From NCBI GenBank assembly GCA_030789695.1, contig CM061142.1:801403610-801467609 (forward strand): a stretch of DNA of 64,000 nt, read 5' to 3'. Made by a program: the position numbers and the translations under genes. The notes under the pieces were generated by a model that did no database searches, was not told the origin of the DNA, and worked only from the letters and a program-made list of their open reading frames with translations. Origin of the DNA: Scilla litardierei (taxonomy: Eukaryota; Streptophyta; Magnoliopsida; Asparagales; Asparagaceae). This document shows, in pieces, positions 10,363 to 21,129 of this stretch. Position 1 is the stretch's first letter. Each line of letters starts with the position of its first letter.

Positions 10363-13300
10363 AAGCAAGAACCGAAAACCTCAAAGAAGACTAAGAACAA
10401 AAGGTGGCAAAAGAATGTGCACTCAAAGAAGAAGAACTTGAAGAAGATCAAGTGCTTTAAGTGCAACAAGTATGGTCACTTCGCCCGTACGTGTACGGAT
10501 GGAAGTGATAAGGTAACTTGTAGGGCTAGTTACATATGTGTTTCTAGTTCCATGTTTCTTGCTGAATCTAACTATTTTTGGTTGATTGATTCAGGGGCCA
10601 CAGACCACGTAGCGAAGGACAGAAGGTTCTTCGTAGAGTATCGACGGATAACTCAAGGAACAAAGTGGATATACGTCGGAAACAACACTCGTGTTGAAGT
10701 CAAGGGCGTCGGAACATGCAAGCTAGTTCTCGACAACGGCCGGACTCTATTATTACACGACGTCCTCTTTGCTCCAGATATTCGGAGGAATATCGTATCC
10801 GTGGTCATGTTAATGTCTTTAGGTTATGAATGGAGGTTCTATGAACAAAATATTGACCTTGTTTGTAATAATTCTTTAATTGGGTCGGGTAATATTTGTA
10901 ATGGATTGATTGTTTTAAACACTATGTATGATGATTCTTCTTCTATTAATGAAAGTTTCCATTTGACAAATGCTTCTAATTCTGATTCTGAGATCATTTG
11001 TTGGCATGCAAGACTTGGTCACATTGGACCAACTAGAATGGATAGACTTGCCAAAAGTGGCTTGCTATCTAATGTTTCAAAAGTTGAAATGTCAACTTGC
11101 GAACATTGTCTTGTAGGGAAAACTTGTCGCAAGCAGTTTGGAACTGGCACAAGGGCCGAAGTTCCATTACAGCTTATCCATTCGGACATTTGTGGTCCAA
11201 TGAATGTTAAGACAAGACGCGGGAAGCCCTATTTCATCACCTTCATTGATGACTTCACCCGTTTCGATCACATTTATTTGATTTCCCACAAACATGAAGC
11301 TTTATCTTGCTTCAAAAACTATATGAGTTTAGTGGAAAATCAACTAGATCGCAAGATAAAGGTCTTGCGAACCGATCGGGGTGGAGAGTATCAATCAACG
11401 AGTTTTAAGGAACTCTGTGATGAGAAAGGCATAGTTCATCAAATAACTATGACTTATACTCCGCAACAAAACGGTGTTGCGGAAAGAAGAAATAGGACAT
11501 TGATGGAAATGGTCCGATCAATGATGTCTCAGGCAAATTTGCCCATCACCTTTTGGGGTGATGCATTATTGACGGCATCATTCATCTTAAACCGTGTACC
11601 CTCGAAGTCGGTAAGTTCTACTCCTTATGAGTTGTGGAACAATAGAACTCCAGACTTAAGCATTCTAAAACCTTGGGGTTGTGCCGCTTACACACATTTA
11701 TCCTCTCACAAATATGGCAAACTTGGGCCACGTGGGAGGAAGTGTATCTTCATCTGATACGCTGAAAACTCCAAAGGATATGTTTTCGTCGGTCAAGAGG
11801 ACAATGGGGGTCTAATAGAATTCGAATCGAGGGATGTTGTCTTCTTGGAAAGCGAGTTTCCAAGACAGGGTGAGATAAGTCAAGACTTATCCTTGTTTGA
11901 GACTTGGGATCAAGAAGGATCGGAACGTTCGAGTGGGAGAATTCTTGGTGAAGAAGAAAATGACCCTCATACTTCACCTATGGATGATACGAACGATACC
12001 AATCCTATTCCGAGTGGGAGTGATGTAATTCCAAGTGGGAGTGATGTCATTCCAAGTGGGAGTGATCAAACTCAAGCAAGACGTAGTAATCGAACGAGGC
12101 TAACACCTCTGAGATTTGAGGATGAATTTCCTCAAACATTCATGACATTACTACAAGATGATGACGAACCTGCAAATTTCAAACAGGCCGTCACATGCCC
12201 TGCTAAAGATAAATGGATAGCGGCGATGGAAGAAGAACTTCAATCCATGAAAACAAACCAAGTTTGGGACTTGGTTGATTTACCTAAGGGACGTAGAGCC
12301 ATTGGGAACAAGTGGGTTCTCAAAATCAAGCATAAGGCTGATGGCTCCATCGAGAAATATAAAGCTCACCTTGTTGCGAAAGGTTTCACGCAATAGGAAG
12401 GAATAGACTACGAAGAGACTTTCTCTCATGTCGTGCGTTTTACCTCCATTCGCTTAATTCTGGCAATGGTGGCTTGTTTGGACCTCGAGTTACATCAGAT
12501 GGATGTAAAGACTACTTTTCTTAACGGAGAACTAGATGAGGAGATCTATATGGAACAACCAAACGGGTTCGTACAAGAAGAAAACAAACATAAGGTTTGT
12601 AAACTTCGTAAATCCATATATGGTCTTAAACAATCCTCAAGGCAGTGGTATATGCGCTTTCAAGAAGTCGTTTTGTCGTATGGTTTCTCTATGCTCGACG
12701 AAGACAACTGTGTATACATTAAGAGGATTAAGAACAAGTATGTAATTATGTCTCTTTATGTAGATGACATACTTATAGCCGGAAATGATAAGCATCTTAT
12801 CATGGATATCAAAGCTTGGCTTTCATCCGTCTTTGAAATGAAAGACATGGGTGAAGCTGCATATATCCTTGGGGTTAAGATCTCAAGGAATCGTTCCAAA
12901 AAACTTCTTTCTCTCTCTTAAGAGACATATATAAAGAAAGTTTTAGAACGGTTTAATATGCAGGACTGCAAGCCAATTGATACTCCAATAAGCAAAGGCG
13001 AGGGTCTATGTTTGGAAATGTGTCCCAAAGATCCAAAAGAAAAGAAAGCTATGGAAAAGTTTCCATACTCCACTGCTGTCGGGAGTCTGATGTACGCCAT
13101 GATGTGTACCAGACCGGACATTTGCTATGCTGTTGGTATGGTAAGCCGTTACCAATCCAACCCAGGACATGCACACAGGAAAGCGGTGAAGAGGATATTA
13201 AGGTACCTCAAAGGGACTGCGAACTATGCGTTGTGCTATCAAGACAATACCTTGAGACTCGAAGGCTATACCGATGCTGATTTGGGCAGGTGATCTCGAC

Positions 13301-13729
13301 GAGCGAAGATCTACCTCAGGCTTTGTTTTCTTACTCAGGAATGGTGCAATATCCTGGAGCAGCAAGAAGCAAACCTGCATCGCCCTATCAACCATGGAAG
13401 CCGAATTTGTAGCATTCAGCATGGCGGTCCAAGAAGCTGTTTGGCTTAGGAAATTCTTAGACAGGCTGACGGATGCCAATGACTCGAGCACTGTTCCTAT
13501 ATACAGTGATAGTCAAGCTTCGATTGCCTATGTCAAAGATCCTAAATTTCATTGTAAGACCAAACACATTGATATTCGATTCAAGTTTGCGAAGGACTAT
13601 GACAAACGGAAGGAAGTAGACATAGGATACATATCCACGCATAAGATGATAGCGGATCCCCTTACTAAGGCGATCCCCAGAGATGTGTTCTTCAAACACT
13701 TATCATCTATGGGAATGCGTAGGTGCTGA
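10363..13729 (+). pseudogene. pol: copia Pol: protease, integrase, RT and RNase H, broken five ways
   Basis: Domains run in copia order. They are: the zinc knuckle (about 10453-10494); aspartic protease LIDSGATDHV (about 10582-10611); the GAG-pre-integrase motif CWHARLGH (about 11000); the integrase core with D (LIHSDICGP), D (LRTDRGGEY) and E (GVAERRNRT) between about 11170 and 11500; reverse transcriptase with KTTFLNGELDEEIYMEQP and LYVDDILIAGND (about 12300-12790); and RNase H with DADLG, TMEAEFVA and DSQASI (about 13268-13700). Including the TGA that closes gag there are four in-frame stops; three are in pol, at 11755-11757, 12394-12396 and 12919-12921. A frameshift lies between about 13274 and 13293. 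Catalytic residues are otherwise kept. The last codon ends at 13729. Confidence 0.93.
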
Positions 13730-14784
13730 GCTGTATCATGTAATATTTCCCATGTCTATAGAAGATCAAAGTTTAATAAAAAGAAGAAGTTTTTTTTATA
13801 TATTGCATACAAGTTTCTTACAAATGATTTTATATACATTTGTGTTTTAAGACTCAGCTATTTTATTGTGTGTATGTCGGACAGATTAAGGTTGGCTCTC
13901 TCACATGAGCAACCGCCTTATCTTATCAGATGGATAAGATAGGGATGAGACTAGTTTAAAGTCAAAATCATTAGACGAATGATTTAGAGTCGTGACTTAA
14001 ACAAGATAGTCGAATGAAAGATCTGCATCATATTGATGCTTACAAAAGATCTGAGATCTGTATCACAAGGATATTTAAAAGAGATCTCATAGGATTTTTT
14101 AAATCATATCTGTCTTATGCAGGATGAGAGTCCGGGAATATTTCATGGGTAGTAAGGGGACTCAAAAGATAGGCACTGTGGTGTCTGATCTTTCATCCGT
14201 ACAACATCATTAAGACATACTCTCCCTGGGAAAGGAGTGATGTTGTAATACGTGTTCATACCACGTATGCATTTCGACCACTGAGTTAGTAGCAATAGTG
14301 TTTGCTATTATATGAGACTCAAAGGCCATATGGGTCTTAACTCTTACCCTCAAGGACTCCAATTGGTTCCTTTAGATTTGACGAGATGATCGCTATCTTA
14401 GCGTGTTGCTAATGGGCTATGATAATTCGGCTCGGTGGGGCACGTTAGAAAAGTGAATCAAGTCAAGATCAGAAGGTTCGCAAGAAGAGGAAGATTGATT
14501 TCATATTCGCATTTGGACTTTAATGATTCAAAGCTGGCCAGCTAATTGTGATCCAGATGGGATTCAATTGTTGAATATAAAGTATAAGAAATGTGAAGAA
14601 ATAATCTAGGGTAAAGCATGCGTTGAACTACTAAACTTTGCACCTTCGAGGTCGTTGTGTATATCTAACAAGTGCACAACAACTCTACACGCATGACGGT
14701 CGCACGGTCTATTTCTCGGTATGATAGATGAAAGAACTAAGAGAAATACGTTCTCTTACAATCCCCTCAAGTGTGAGTGGGAGA
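13730..14784 (+). other. 3' untranslated region and polypurine tract of the copia element
   Basis: About 1.05 kb of non-coding sequence follow pol. It ends in GTGTGAGTGGGAGA (14771-14784), immediately before the 3' LTR. This is the expected plus-strand primer for reverse transcription. Confidence 0.75.
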
Positions 14785-15373
14785 TGTTGGATATGGATGA
14801 CGTTTGTACACCCTTGTAGGGGATGTACGAGGGAATACGGACCTCGAACGTCGCGTACACGAAGTCATGTGCAAAGGGAATCTGTTCCCTTGCGGAGAGG
14901 ATCTCTAGATAAGTGGGAAAGTCGCATTATATGTGCATAAGTGCATGCGACATATGGCTAATAAAGGGGGAATATCTTAAGCTTATGTTGTACCATGCAA
15001 ATGGTACAACTTAAGCTTATAATGTGCCATGTATGATGGTACACTTTAGTTAAATTGTTCCAAAGGAACAATTACTCCTAAAATAACTACCTTGGGGGCT
15101 ATAAATAAGACCCAAGGCTTAGCCATTTCCTAACACTTTTGCATGGTATTCTTGCCTTGCATTTCATTCTAGCGAAGCTCTGCCGAAATCCTTCCTCTCT
15201 CTTTATCCAAGTTCTTAATCTAAAAGTAGAGATTTAGATTGTGGATTTAGTTGCCTTACTCCGTTCGTGAGAAGACTCGATCCGTCGTGGCGAATCCGAA
15301 GGCGAAGTTCCGAGGCAAGCGTAAGTCTCAACTTCATTTATCGATCCTAACGCTGTTTTGACAGGTTCCTACA
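14785..15373 (+). repeat. 3' LTR of the copia element
   Basis: 589 bp, from TGTTGGATATGG to GTTCCTACA, followed by the TAGGG target duplication. Compared with the 5' LTR it has about four substitutions by eye and lacks 17 bases. Confidence 0.93.
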
Positions 15374-15378
15374 TAGGG

Positions 15379-16559
15379 TTCACATCTCAACCACCTAAAA
15401 CCGCATCTAAGGGCTCACATTAAACAGATGAGAATCGGGTTAAGAGAAACCCAAACTCGTAACCCAAATTCGGCAGAAAAACCCCGATCAGTCGACTGCT
15501 GAATAAACGCCAGTCGACTGATAACAGGCGACTATCGTTGGTTAGACAGTCGCCTGGTTGGTAGGCTGCATGGCTTCAGAAGGGAGACATGCGACTGTCT
15601 TGAAAATCACAGTCGCATGTGTGATCTACAGGCGACTGTCTTTTGTGCTTCAGTCGCCTTCTGCAGATGTGCCATATTAACAGTAAGTCGGCCCTTTTTG
15701 CTCCCTCAGGCATCCAAGAAATCAGGCGACTGATGCAAAAATGACAGTCGACTGTACAATATTACAGTCGACTGTCAATCCTCTTGCAGGCGACTTTTAT
15801 GTACTCCTCTTCTTGAGTTAAGTTAGTTCCCTTCGGGACACCTGAACATTCCAGAAAAATCCCTAAAAATACAGTATACATGTATAATGCTTTGAGAACT
15901 GAAATTGTGCCAAAATAAAATCATATGTCACAAATAATGAATTAGCGCAAATATAGTTAAGAGAGCATGATTCAATGAGTTATATGCACAAGAGGGAATG
16001 GTTATGGGGCTAAATTATACAATATTCAATCATAATCAATATCATACTATCATTTTGAATAAGATGTCCCAATTATAAATAATTGGTCTCATGGTCATAC
16101 ATTTCCCAACACTTACACATATTAATTTGACCCACACAACCAAAAAGAAAGACCATCGCATCTTCATTCATCCATGTTTGATGGTACGGACTAAAACTAC
16201 AGGAAGCAACATATGTGCATACAAGGCATTAACATAGTATTGTGGAAAGTCAATAGTGATGGCTTCATCCTGACCGAAAAACCAACCCCTAAGCAGCAGA
16301 AAGAGAACGATATGTTAAAAAGTCTTAATGCAAAAGGCCATGCGCATACTGTATTGTGGTCTTAACCAAACTGAGTATAACCGTATTATTTCATTTACTA
16401 TTTCTAAATAAATATGGACTGGGCTTAAAGTCATACATGAGGGCACTTTGAGGTTAAGAAAACACATATTTACATGCTTTTACATAAATATCAAAACTTT
16501 GCTATGTTGCCAAATGAATCTATTGATGCTATGTTTTCTCGGTTTTCATATATCAATAA
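15379..16559. other. Unassigned DNA with a cluster of CAGTCGACTG palindromes
   Basis: There is no coding signal. At about 15487-15800 the SalI-containing palindrome CAGTCGACTG and its variant GGCGACTG recur every 20-60 bases. ATTTCCCAACA at 16101-16111 could be the start (TGTTGGGAAAT) of a minus-strand LTR interrupted by the copia insertion, but I could not find its other end with confidence. Confidence 0.35.
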
Positions 16560-18387
16560 TGTAAGATCCCTGGCTATGAGGAAAACACTAGAAGGGGGGT
16601 TGAATAGTGTTTATGTAATTTAAAAAGATCGTTACACTAAATTAAATTCCTAACCAACAAATAGTGCGGAATAAGTGTAAACCCAAAATGAAACAAATGC
16701 AAACTTAAGGATGTTTCAAGGGTTCGGATTATCCAAGTCACTTTCTGACTTGTTTCCGGTAATCCTACGTCCCCTTCCATCCGGTAAACAACCGGATACT
16801 CAAGTTAGAACCCTAACTTGAGGTTTCCTTAAAACCCCACTTGTAGGAACCCTACAAGTGAAATCGAAATACACTCGATGTCATTGACTCCCACAACTTA
16901 GGAGCAAGCAAACTACTCTCACAACCCGAGAGTAAATCGAATACCGAAAGTTATGAAATATGAAATTAAGCAACACTTACAATTACCTATGCCTTGAAGT
17001 AGAACTTGAAGGAGAAGTGTGATGTGAGTTGAAAGACTCTCTTGGAAGATAGGACAGCCATTTCTCTTGATTGCACCAAATGCCTAGAATATTTCTATTT
17101 GGTTCTAGGTTGGAGAGCAAGAGAAGAAAGATAGGAATTCTAAGGCTTTTGGATTTTGAGAGCTTTGAACTTTAACAAAATGAAAGCTTGAATGTTTGAG
17201 CAAGAGATGATCAAAGAGTCTAGCCTCTCAATGGAACAGTAGATGCTTTTTTATAGGTTTCTCAAGCCCTTCAAACTGAATCACCAAAAACCCCTCTGAA
17301 ATTCGTGAGGAAAAACTCAACGGATAGAATCTGCGCCCTGCCACAGTCGACTGTTGAAGAACTCATAGTCGACTGCTGCACAGTGACAGAGGGTAGGTGA
17401 GAATTCATAACGGTAACTTACCATGTGGACAGTCGACTGTAGAGGCGTAGACAGTCGACTGTTAAACCAACATGTGACTGTAAATCCTACTACAGGCGAC
17501 TGGACGTAAACTGGATAAGTTGAGGAAATCTGAGAAAAGTCTGGGAATACAGGACATGCGACTGATGAAGAGAAGACAGTCGACTGTAAAACCAAACAGG
17601 CGACTGTAATTCTTTCTACAGATGACTCTCAAAACCCTGACATTTTCCAGAGAGTTGAGTCAACAAAGAGGCTCAAGGACAGACGACTGTTGAAGCATTG
17701 ACAGTTGACTGTGCCATTAGACAGTCGACTGTAAATCCAACAATAGTCGAATGGCCAGATCAAACAGAGAAATAGAATTGGGCTGAGGATAGACAGTCGA
17801 CTGACTAACAAAACACAGTTGACTGTCACTTGGACAGGCGCCTGTGAAATCTACACAAGTCGCCTGTATGAGTTAAAGCTAAGAAGCCCAAAACTAGACT
17901 GAAAAAGTTTGTGCATAACAGGCGACTGTAGAACAAATCACAGTCGACTGTTTTGAGACAGGCGACTGTAAATCGTTCAGTATTCGGCTGTTAAAAACAT
18001 GACATGCACAATCTAGATAGAAATGAATTGGAGTCTAAGGAAAGTTGATCTAATGATATCCTAAGACTGAAATGAAGATGTGTGTGTATGCTCTAACAAA
18101 GTTCTACTTCTAATCTACATACTAGAAGAGAAACAATAGAATTACATTTTAAGAACTCTTTCTTCTATCCAATGCATGAGCTTGAATTCTTCTAGAAGAT
18201 TCAATCACCATCTACGATCATGCAATCCATTTTCTTTGCTTTCAATGATCTTTGAGTGTCATCCATTGCAAATAGAACTTCATGATATGCTTAGGCAATG
18301 GATTAACTGCAAATAGGGGATTAGTCACAAGTATTTATGTTTGCTCATCATTAACATCAAGTAGGGAGAAGTCCAATACTCAACATT
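16560..18387 (-). mobile_element. LTR of a minus-strand copia element, SIRE style
   Basis: On the minus strand it runs from TGTTGAGTATTGG (18387) to GGGATCTTACA (16560). Two traits recall plant SIRE-type LTRs: a TTCAACCCCCCTTCTAGTG block near the end (about 16590-16607), and, just outside the start, a purine tract preceded by TTTGTCATCATCAAAAGGGG (about 18391-18415 on the plus strand). The tract lies on the 5' side, so this is the 3' LTR and the body extends rightwards. No partner LTR was found in the window. Confidence 0.6.
17340..17985. repeat. Cluster of CAGTCGACTGT palindromic motifs inside the LTR
   Basis: About eight exact or near-exact CAGTCGACTG copies, plus GGCGACTG and GTTGACTG variants, occur in about 650 bp at irregular spacing. 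The same motif clusters at 15487-15800, which suggests that two related LTRs lie side by side. Confidence 0.75.
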
Positions 18388-18997
18388 CTCCCCCCTTTTG
18401 ATGATGACAAACAAACATAAACAAAAAGATAAATAATTGTGCTTAAAGAAAACTTACTCCCCCTACATAGATGCCAATCAAGTTAGACAATAAAAATTAG
18501 GGCATCTATAGATCAAATGAAGGAAATGAGTAAGATATGCATGAATGAAATGAATCCATGAAATCTAGGATTTATAATCCATATTCATTATATCTTACGC
18601 CCCTGAATCTAAGGCAACTTCAATCTTAGATTCAAGTGTAATTAGAATTTACTTAGCACATTCATTATAATCTGTTTATTTCTCTCCCCCTATAGCATTA
18701 TCCAAAAGGTGAGAGTAAAATAACAACAATCGTGCTAAATAAGAGCTAACAACAATTACTAGAGTCTAAAGATATACAAATCAAAAACTCATAAACCACA
18801 TTATAAACTTAGGTGATTAGAGGAATGAGAGTCCAATATCAACATTGAGAGACACACAAAAAATGTCGTCTCAAATCACATCACATAGAGAATATAGCAT
18901 ACATGGAGACAATATTACAAAATTCACACAGATATGATATACAATTATACAATGTGTGAAACCGAACGAAGAACCTGCATGTTCATATATATATATA
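18388..18997 (-). other. Polypurine tract and 3' internal sequence of the SIRE-style element
   Basis: GGGGGGAGAA on the minus strand (about 18388-18397) is the polypurine tract next to the LTR. The remainder is AT-rich non-coding sequence with further CTCCCCCT words (about 18461 and 18683). It stops at the Helitron end at 18998. Confidence 0.55.
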
Positions 18998-19008
18998 CTA
19001 GTCATTAC

Positions 19009-19026
19009 CCGTGCCCGCGGGCACGG
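19009..19026 (-). terminator. Helitron 3' terminal hairpin
   Basis: CCGTGCCCGCGGGCACGG is a perfect 18-base palindrome. It lies seven bases inside the CTAG end at 18998-19001 (minus strand). Hairpins at 57145-57163 and 57433-57451 share the CCGTGCCC/GGGCACGG stem. In Helitrons this structure marks the end of rolling-circle transfer. Confidence 0.75.
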
Positions 19027-19029
19027 TTC

Positions 19030-19650
19030 ATTTAAGATTTCCCCCGCAAAATCTTTGTTCCCTAAAAAATTATTTTTACAGCCAAATTTGAGTGGAACAA
19101 CAAATTAGCGTAAAAATAATTAGCGACACGGACACTTTCGGTACGGAACAACAAATTCGGCACAGGGCGGAACAACAAATTCGGCGAGAGCGCCTTTGGA
19201 GCGGAACAACAAATTCGCAGAGCAACAAATTCGGCGAAGACGCCTTCGGAGCGGAGCAACAAATTCGCATAAAAAATTTAGCGGGCGCCTTCGACGCAGG
19301 AAATTATTCTCATCTTGTTGCCACATACGTCGAAGAGACGATAGGCCCCGCGTTGAGACGCGGGAAATTATTCTCATTTAAGATTTCCCTCGCAAAATCT
19401 GTTTCCCAAAAAATTATTTTCACAGCCAAAATTTAAAAGAACAATAAATTTGCGTAATGTTATTTATCGACACGGAACAACAAATTCAGCGCAGGTGCCT
19501 TCGACACAGAACAACAAATTCGGCATGTGGGCCTTTGGAGCGGAACAACAAATTTGGCATAGAACAACAAATTCGAAGCAAAACAACAAATTTAGCGTGA
19601 AAAAATTTAGTGTGAAACAACAAATTAGTGTGAAAAAATTAGCGTGAAAA
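19030..19650. repeat. Subterminal repeats: about 12 copies of a GGAACAACAAATTCGGC motif
   Basis: The motif GGAACAACAAATTCG recurs from about 19095 to 19625 at 15-45 base spacing. A larger block (ATTTAAGATTTCCC...AAATTATTTTYACAGCC) occurs at about 19030-19085 and again at about 19375-19435. ORFs on both strands here are artefacts. Such subterminal repeats fit a Helitron end. Confidence 0.75.
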
Positions 19651-20133
19651 AGTTTCGGGCCTTCGGCATCACACTGTTTTTTCCTCACATTTTCACATAA
19701 TCAGTTATTTGGGTATCACACTGTTTTTCGAGTATCTCGCTTTGACATTATCTCTTTTATTGATTTTTGTGTGCGGGTTTAATCTGATTCTTGTTTTTTC
19801 TGTGGCCTTGAGTTGCTTTGTTGGTCTCTCATTGATCTCAGGCCATAAGCTGTTCAGCTTGTTTGAGCCACCGACTCCTGGCAAGGAATTTGGATTGCAA
19901 GGAGAATAATATGCTTAGGTTAAGATAAAGCACTGTTGTAATTAGGATGGTTTTGTTTTCTGGGCTTTTGTGAGATTTTGTGAAAATACTGTGAGAAATA
20001 TAGAGGGCATGCCAAGTGAAAGTTTTTTGTGTATCTGAAATTTTTGTATCCAGAATTTTTTGTATCACATTTTTTATAAGGATTTTTTTGTGTACCATAC
20101 TTCATGTTTTTCAGAGTTAAGATTTTTTTGTGA

Positions 20134-20268
20134 GGATTTCAAAAAAATAAATGTATTGATGCACAACCTGAGAATACTTCACAGCATGATGGTGTTGCAA
20201 CAGATGTGCAAAATGAAATAGAATTCGAAGATGACATTGACAGTAGCATACAATCATGCAGCATATAA
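20134..20268 (+). pseudogene. Possible captured exon fragment, acidic
   Basis: This is an open stretch of 44 codons ending in TAA. Its amino-acid composition looks real (IDAQPENTSQHDGVATDVQ, then acidic EIEFEDDIDS) in an otherwise AT-rich region. There is no start codon. I do not recognise the family. It could be a host exon picked up by the Helitron, or chance. Confidence 0.25.
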
Positions 20269-20697
20269 GAGCAAGCAGTGAGATAGAGTTCCATATTGCA
20301 ATAAGAACTATACGAAGTATTGAAGCATGTAGTGGTTGAGCTACTATTCCTATAAGTTTGCCAGTATTCCACGCTCTAGTTTAGATACTATGAATTATTT
20401 TTAAGGTGTGTTTGAGCCAGCAGTCTGATATGTTAATTTAGCCAATACCAAATAAACAATACAAAGAGAGAGCAAAAACACAAACATGAAAAAGTTGCAA
20501 AATTCTCTCATATAAGAGAAAGGATTCATTGATAATTTAATGTAGACAAATATTTCTATAGAAGAAGCCACAACATTAGCAATACATCATTCTATACACA
20601 TAGTTTCTTATTACAAACTGGTTTCAAACATGAGGGATGCAAACATGATTCTGCACATCAGTATGTACACTTAGCAAAGATGAGGGATGCTCTACGA

Positions 20698-20835
20698 AGC
20701 TAGTTTCATCTAAAAACATTGGGGATGCTATATGAAGCCGTAACCTTCACAACCCTGCCCTTGTTTCCATCCAACTGGTTCCTTCCACCTGCAATCACAT
20801 AGCGATCGACCTGGGCAACCAATGGCTAGAGTCTT
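20698..20835 (-). pseudogene. Possible captured exon fragment
   Basis: The minus strand reads VAQVDRYVIAGGRNQLDG and on through KGRVVKVTASYSIPNVFR to a TGA near 20707. It is limited upstream by an in-frame TAG, so only about 37 codons are open. The composition looks coding, but I cannot name the protein. Confidence 0.25.
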
Positions 20836-21029
20836 CTCCCCCTCCCGTCGAATATATGTTCCTGTTAATTAAACAAATATCAATTGAAGTAGTAAGTTTA
20901 GATGAACAAACAATATGCTTATATGCTTACCTATTTATAATGCTGATCTGTTTCAAAGCAAAGAAGTTCTAGAGACTAATATATATTGAGCAAATGAAAT
21001 GCAAAATCTCATATGGCAAAAACCGTGTA

Positions 21030-21124
21030 AAAAATTAGGCGTGACCCATTAAAAGTCACCAGAATCTCCTTGCCGTTGAAGAGCTTCTTACAGAGCCCAG
21101 ACCAGAATTTCTCAGTCTACTGCA
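21030..21124 (-). pseudogene. Possible captured exon fragment with a splice-acceptor-like start
   Basis: On the minus strand a TTTTGCAG-like acceptor (about 21119-21126) is followed by TEKFWSGLCKKLFNGKEILV, continuing about 14 codons further. The lysine-rich, aromatic composition looks coding. I do not recognise the family. Confidence 0.25.
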
Positions 21125-21129
21125 AAATT

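Larger units (their letters stand above)
7586..15373 (+). mobile_element. Complete Ty1/copia LTR retrotransposon, coding region broken
   Basis: The element has two near-identical LTRs (606 and 589 bp), a TAGGG duplication on both sides (7581-7585 and 15374-15378), a PBS, gag, protease, integrase, reverse transcriptase and RNase H in copia order, and a purine tract before the 3' LTR. The Gag start (MSTASKNIVAELNKGEKLNG) resembles what I recall of the Bianca lineage; that lineage call is tentative. Four in-frame stops and one frameshift interrupt the single long frame. The LTRs differ at only about four bases plus one 17-bp indel, so insertion was recent. Confidence 0.93.

Noticed and set aside
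6683..16111. A possible minus-strand LTR split by the copia element
   Set aside because: One end (TGTTGGGAAATG at 16111) looks good, but the other end near 6683 rests only on a CCCTCCCACA match. Not strong enough to list as a feature.
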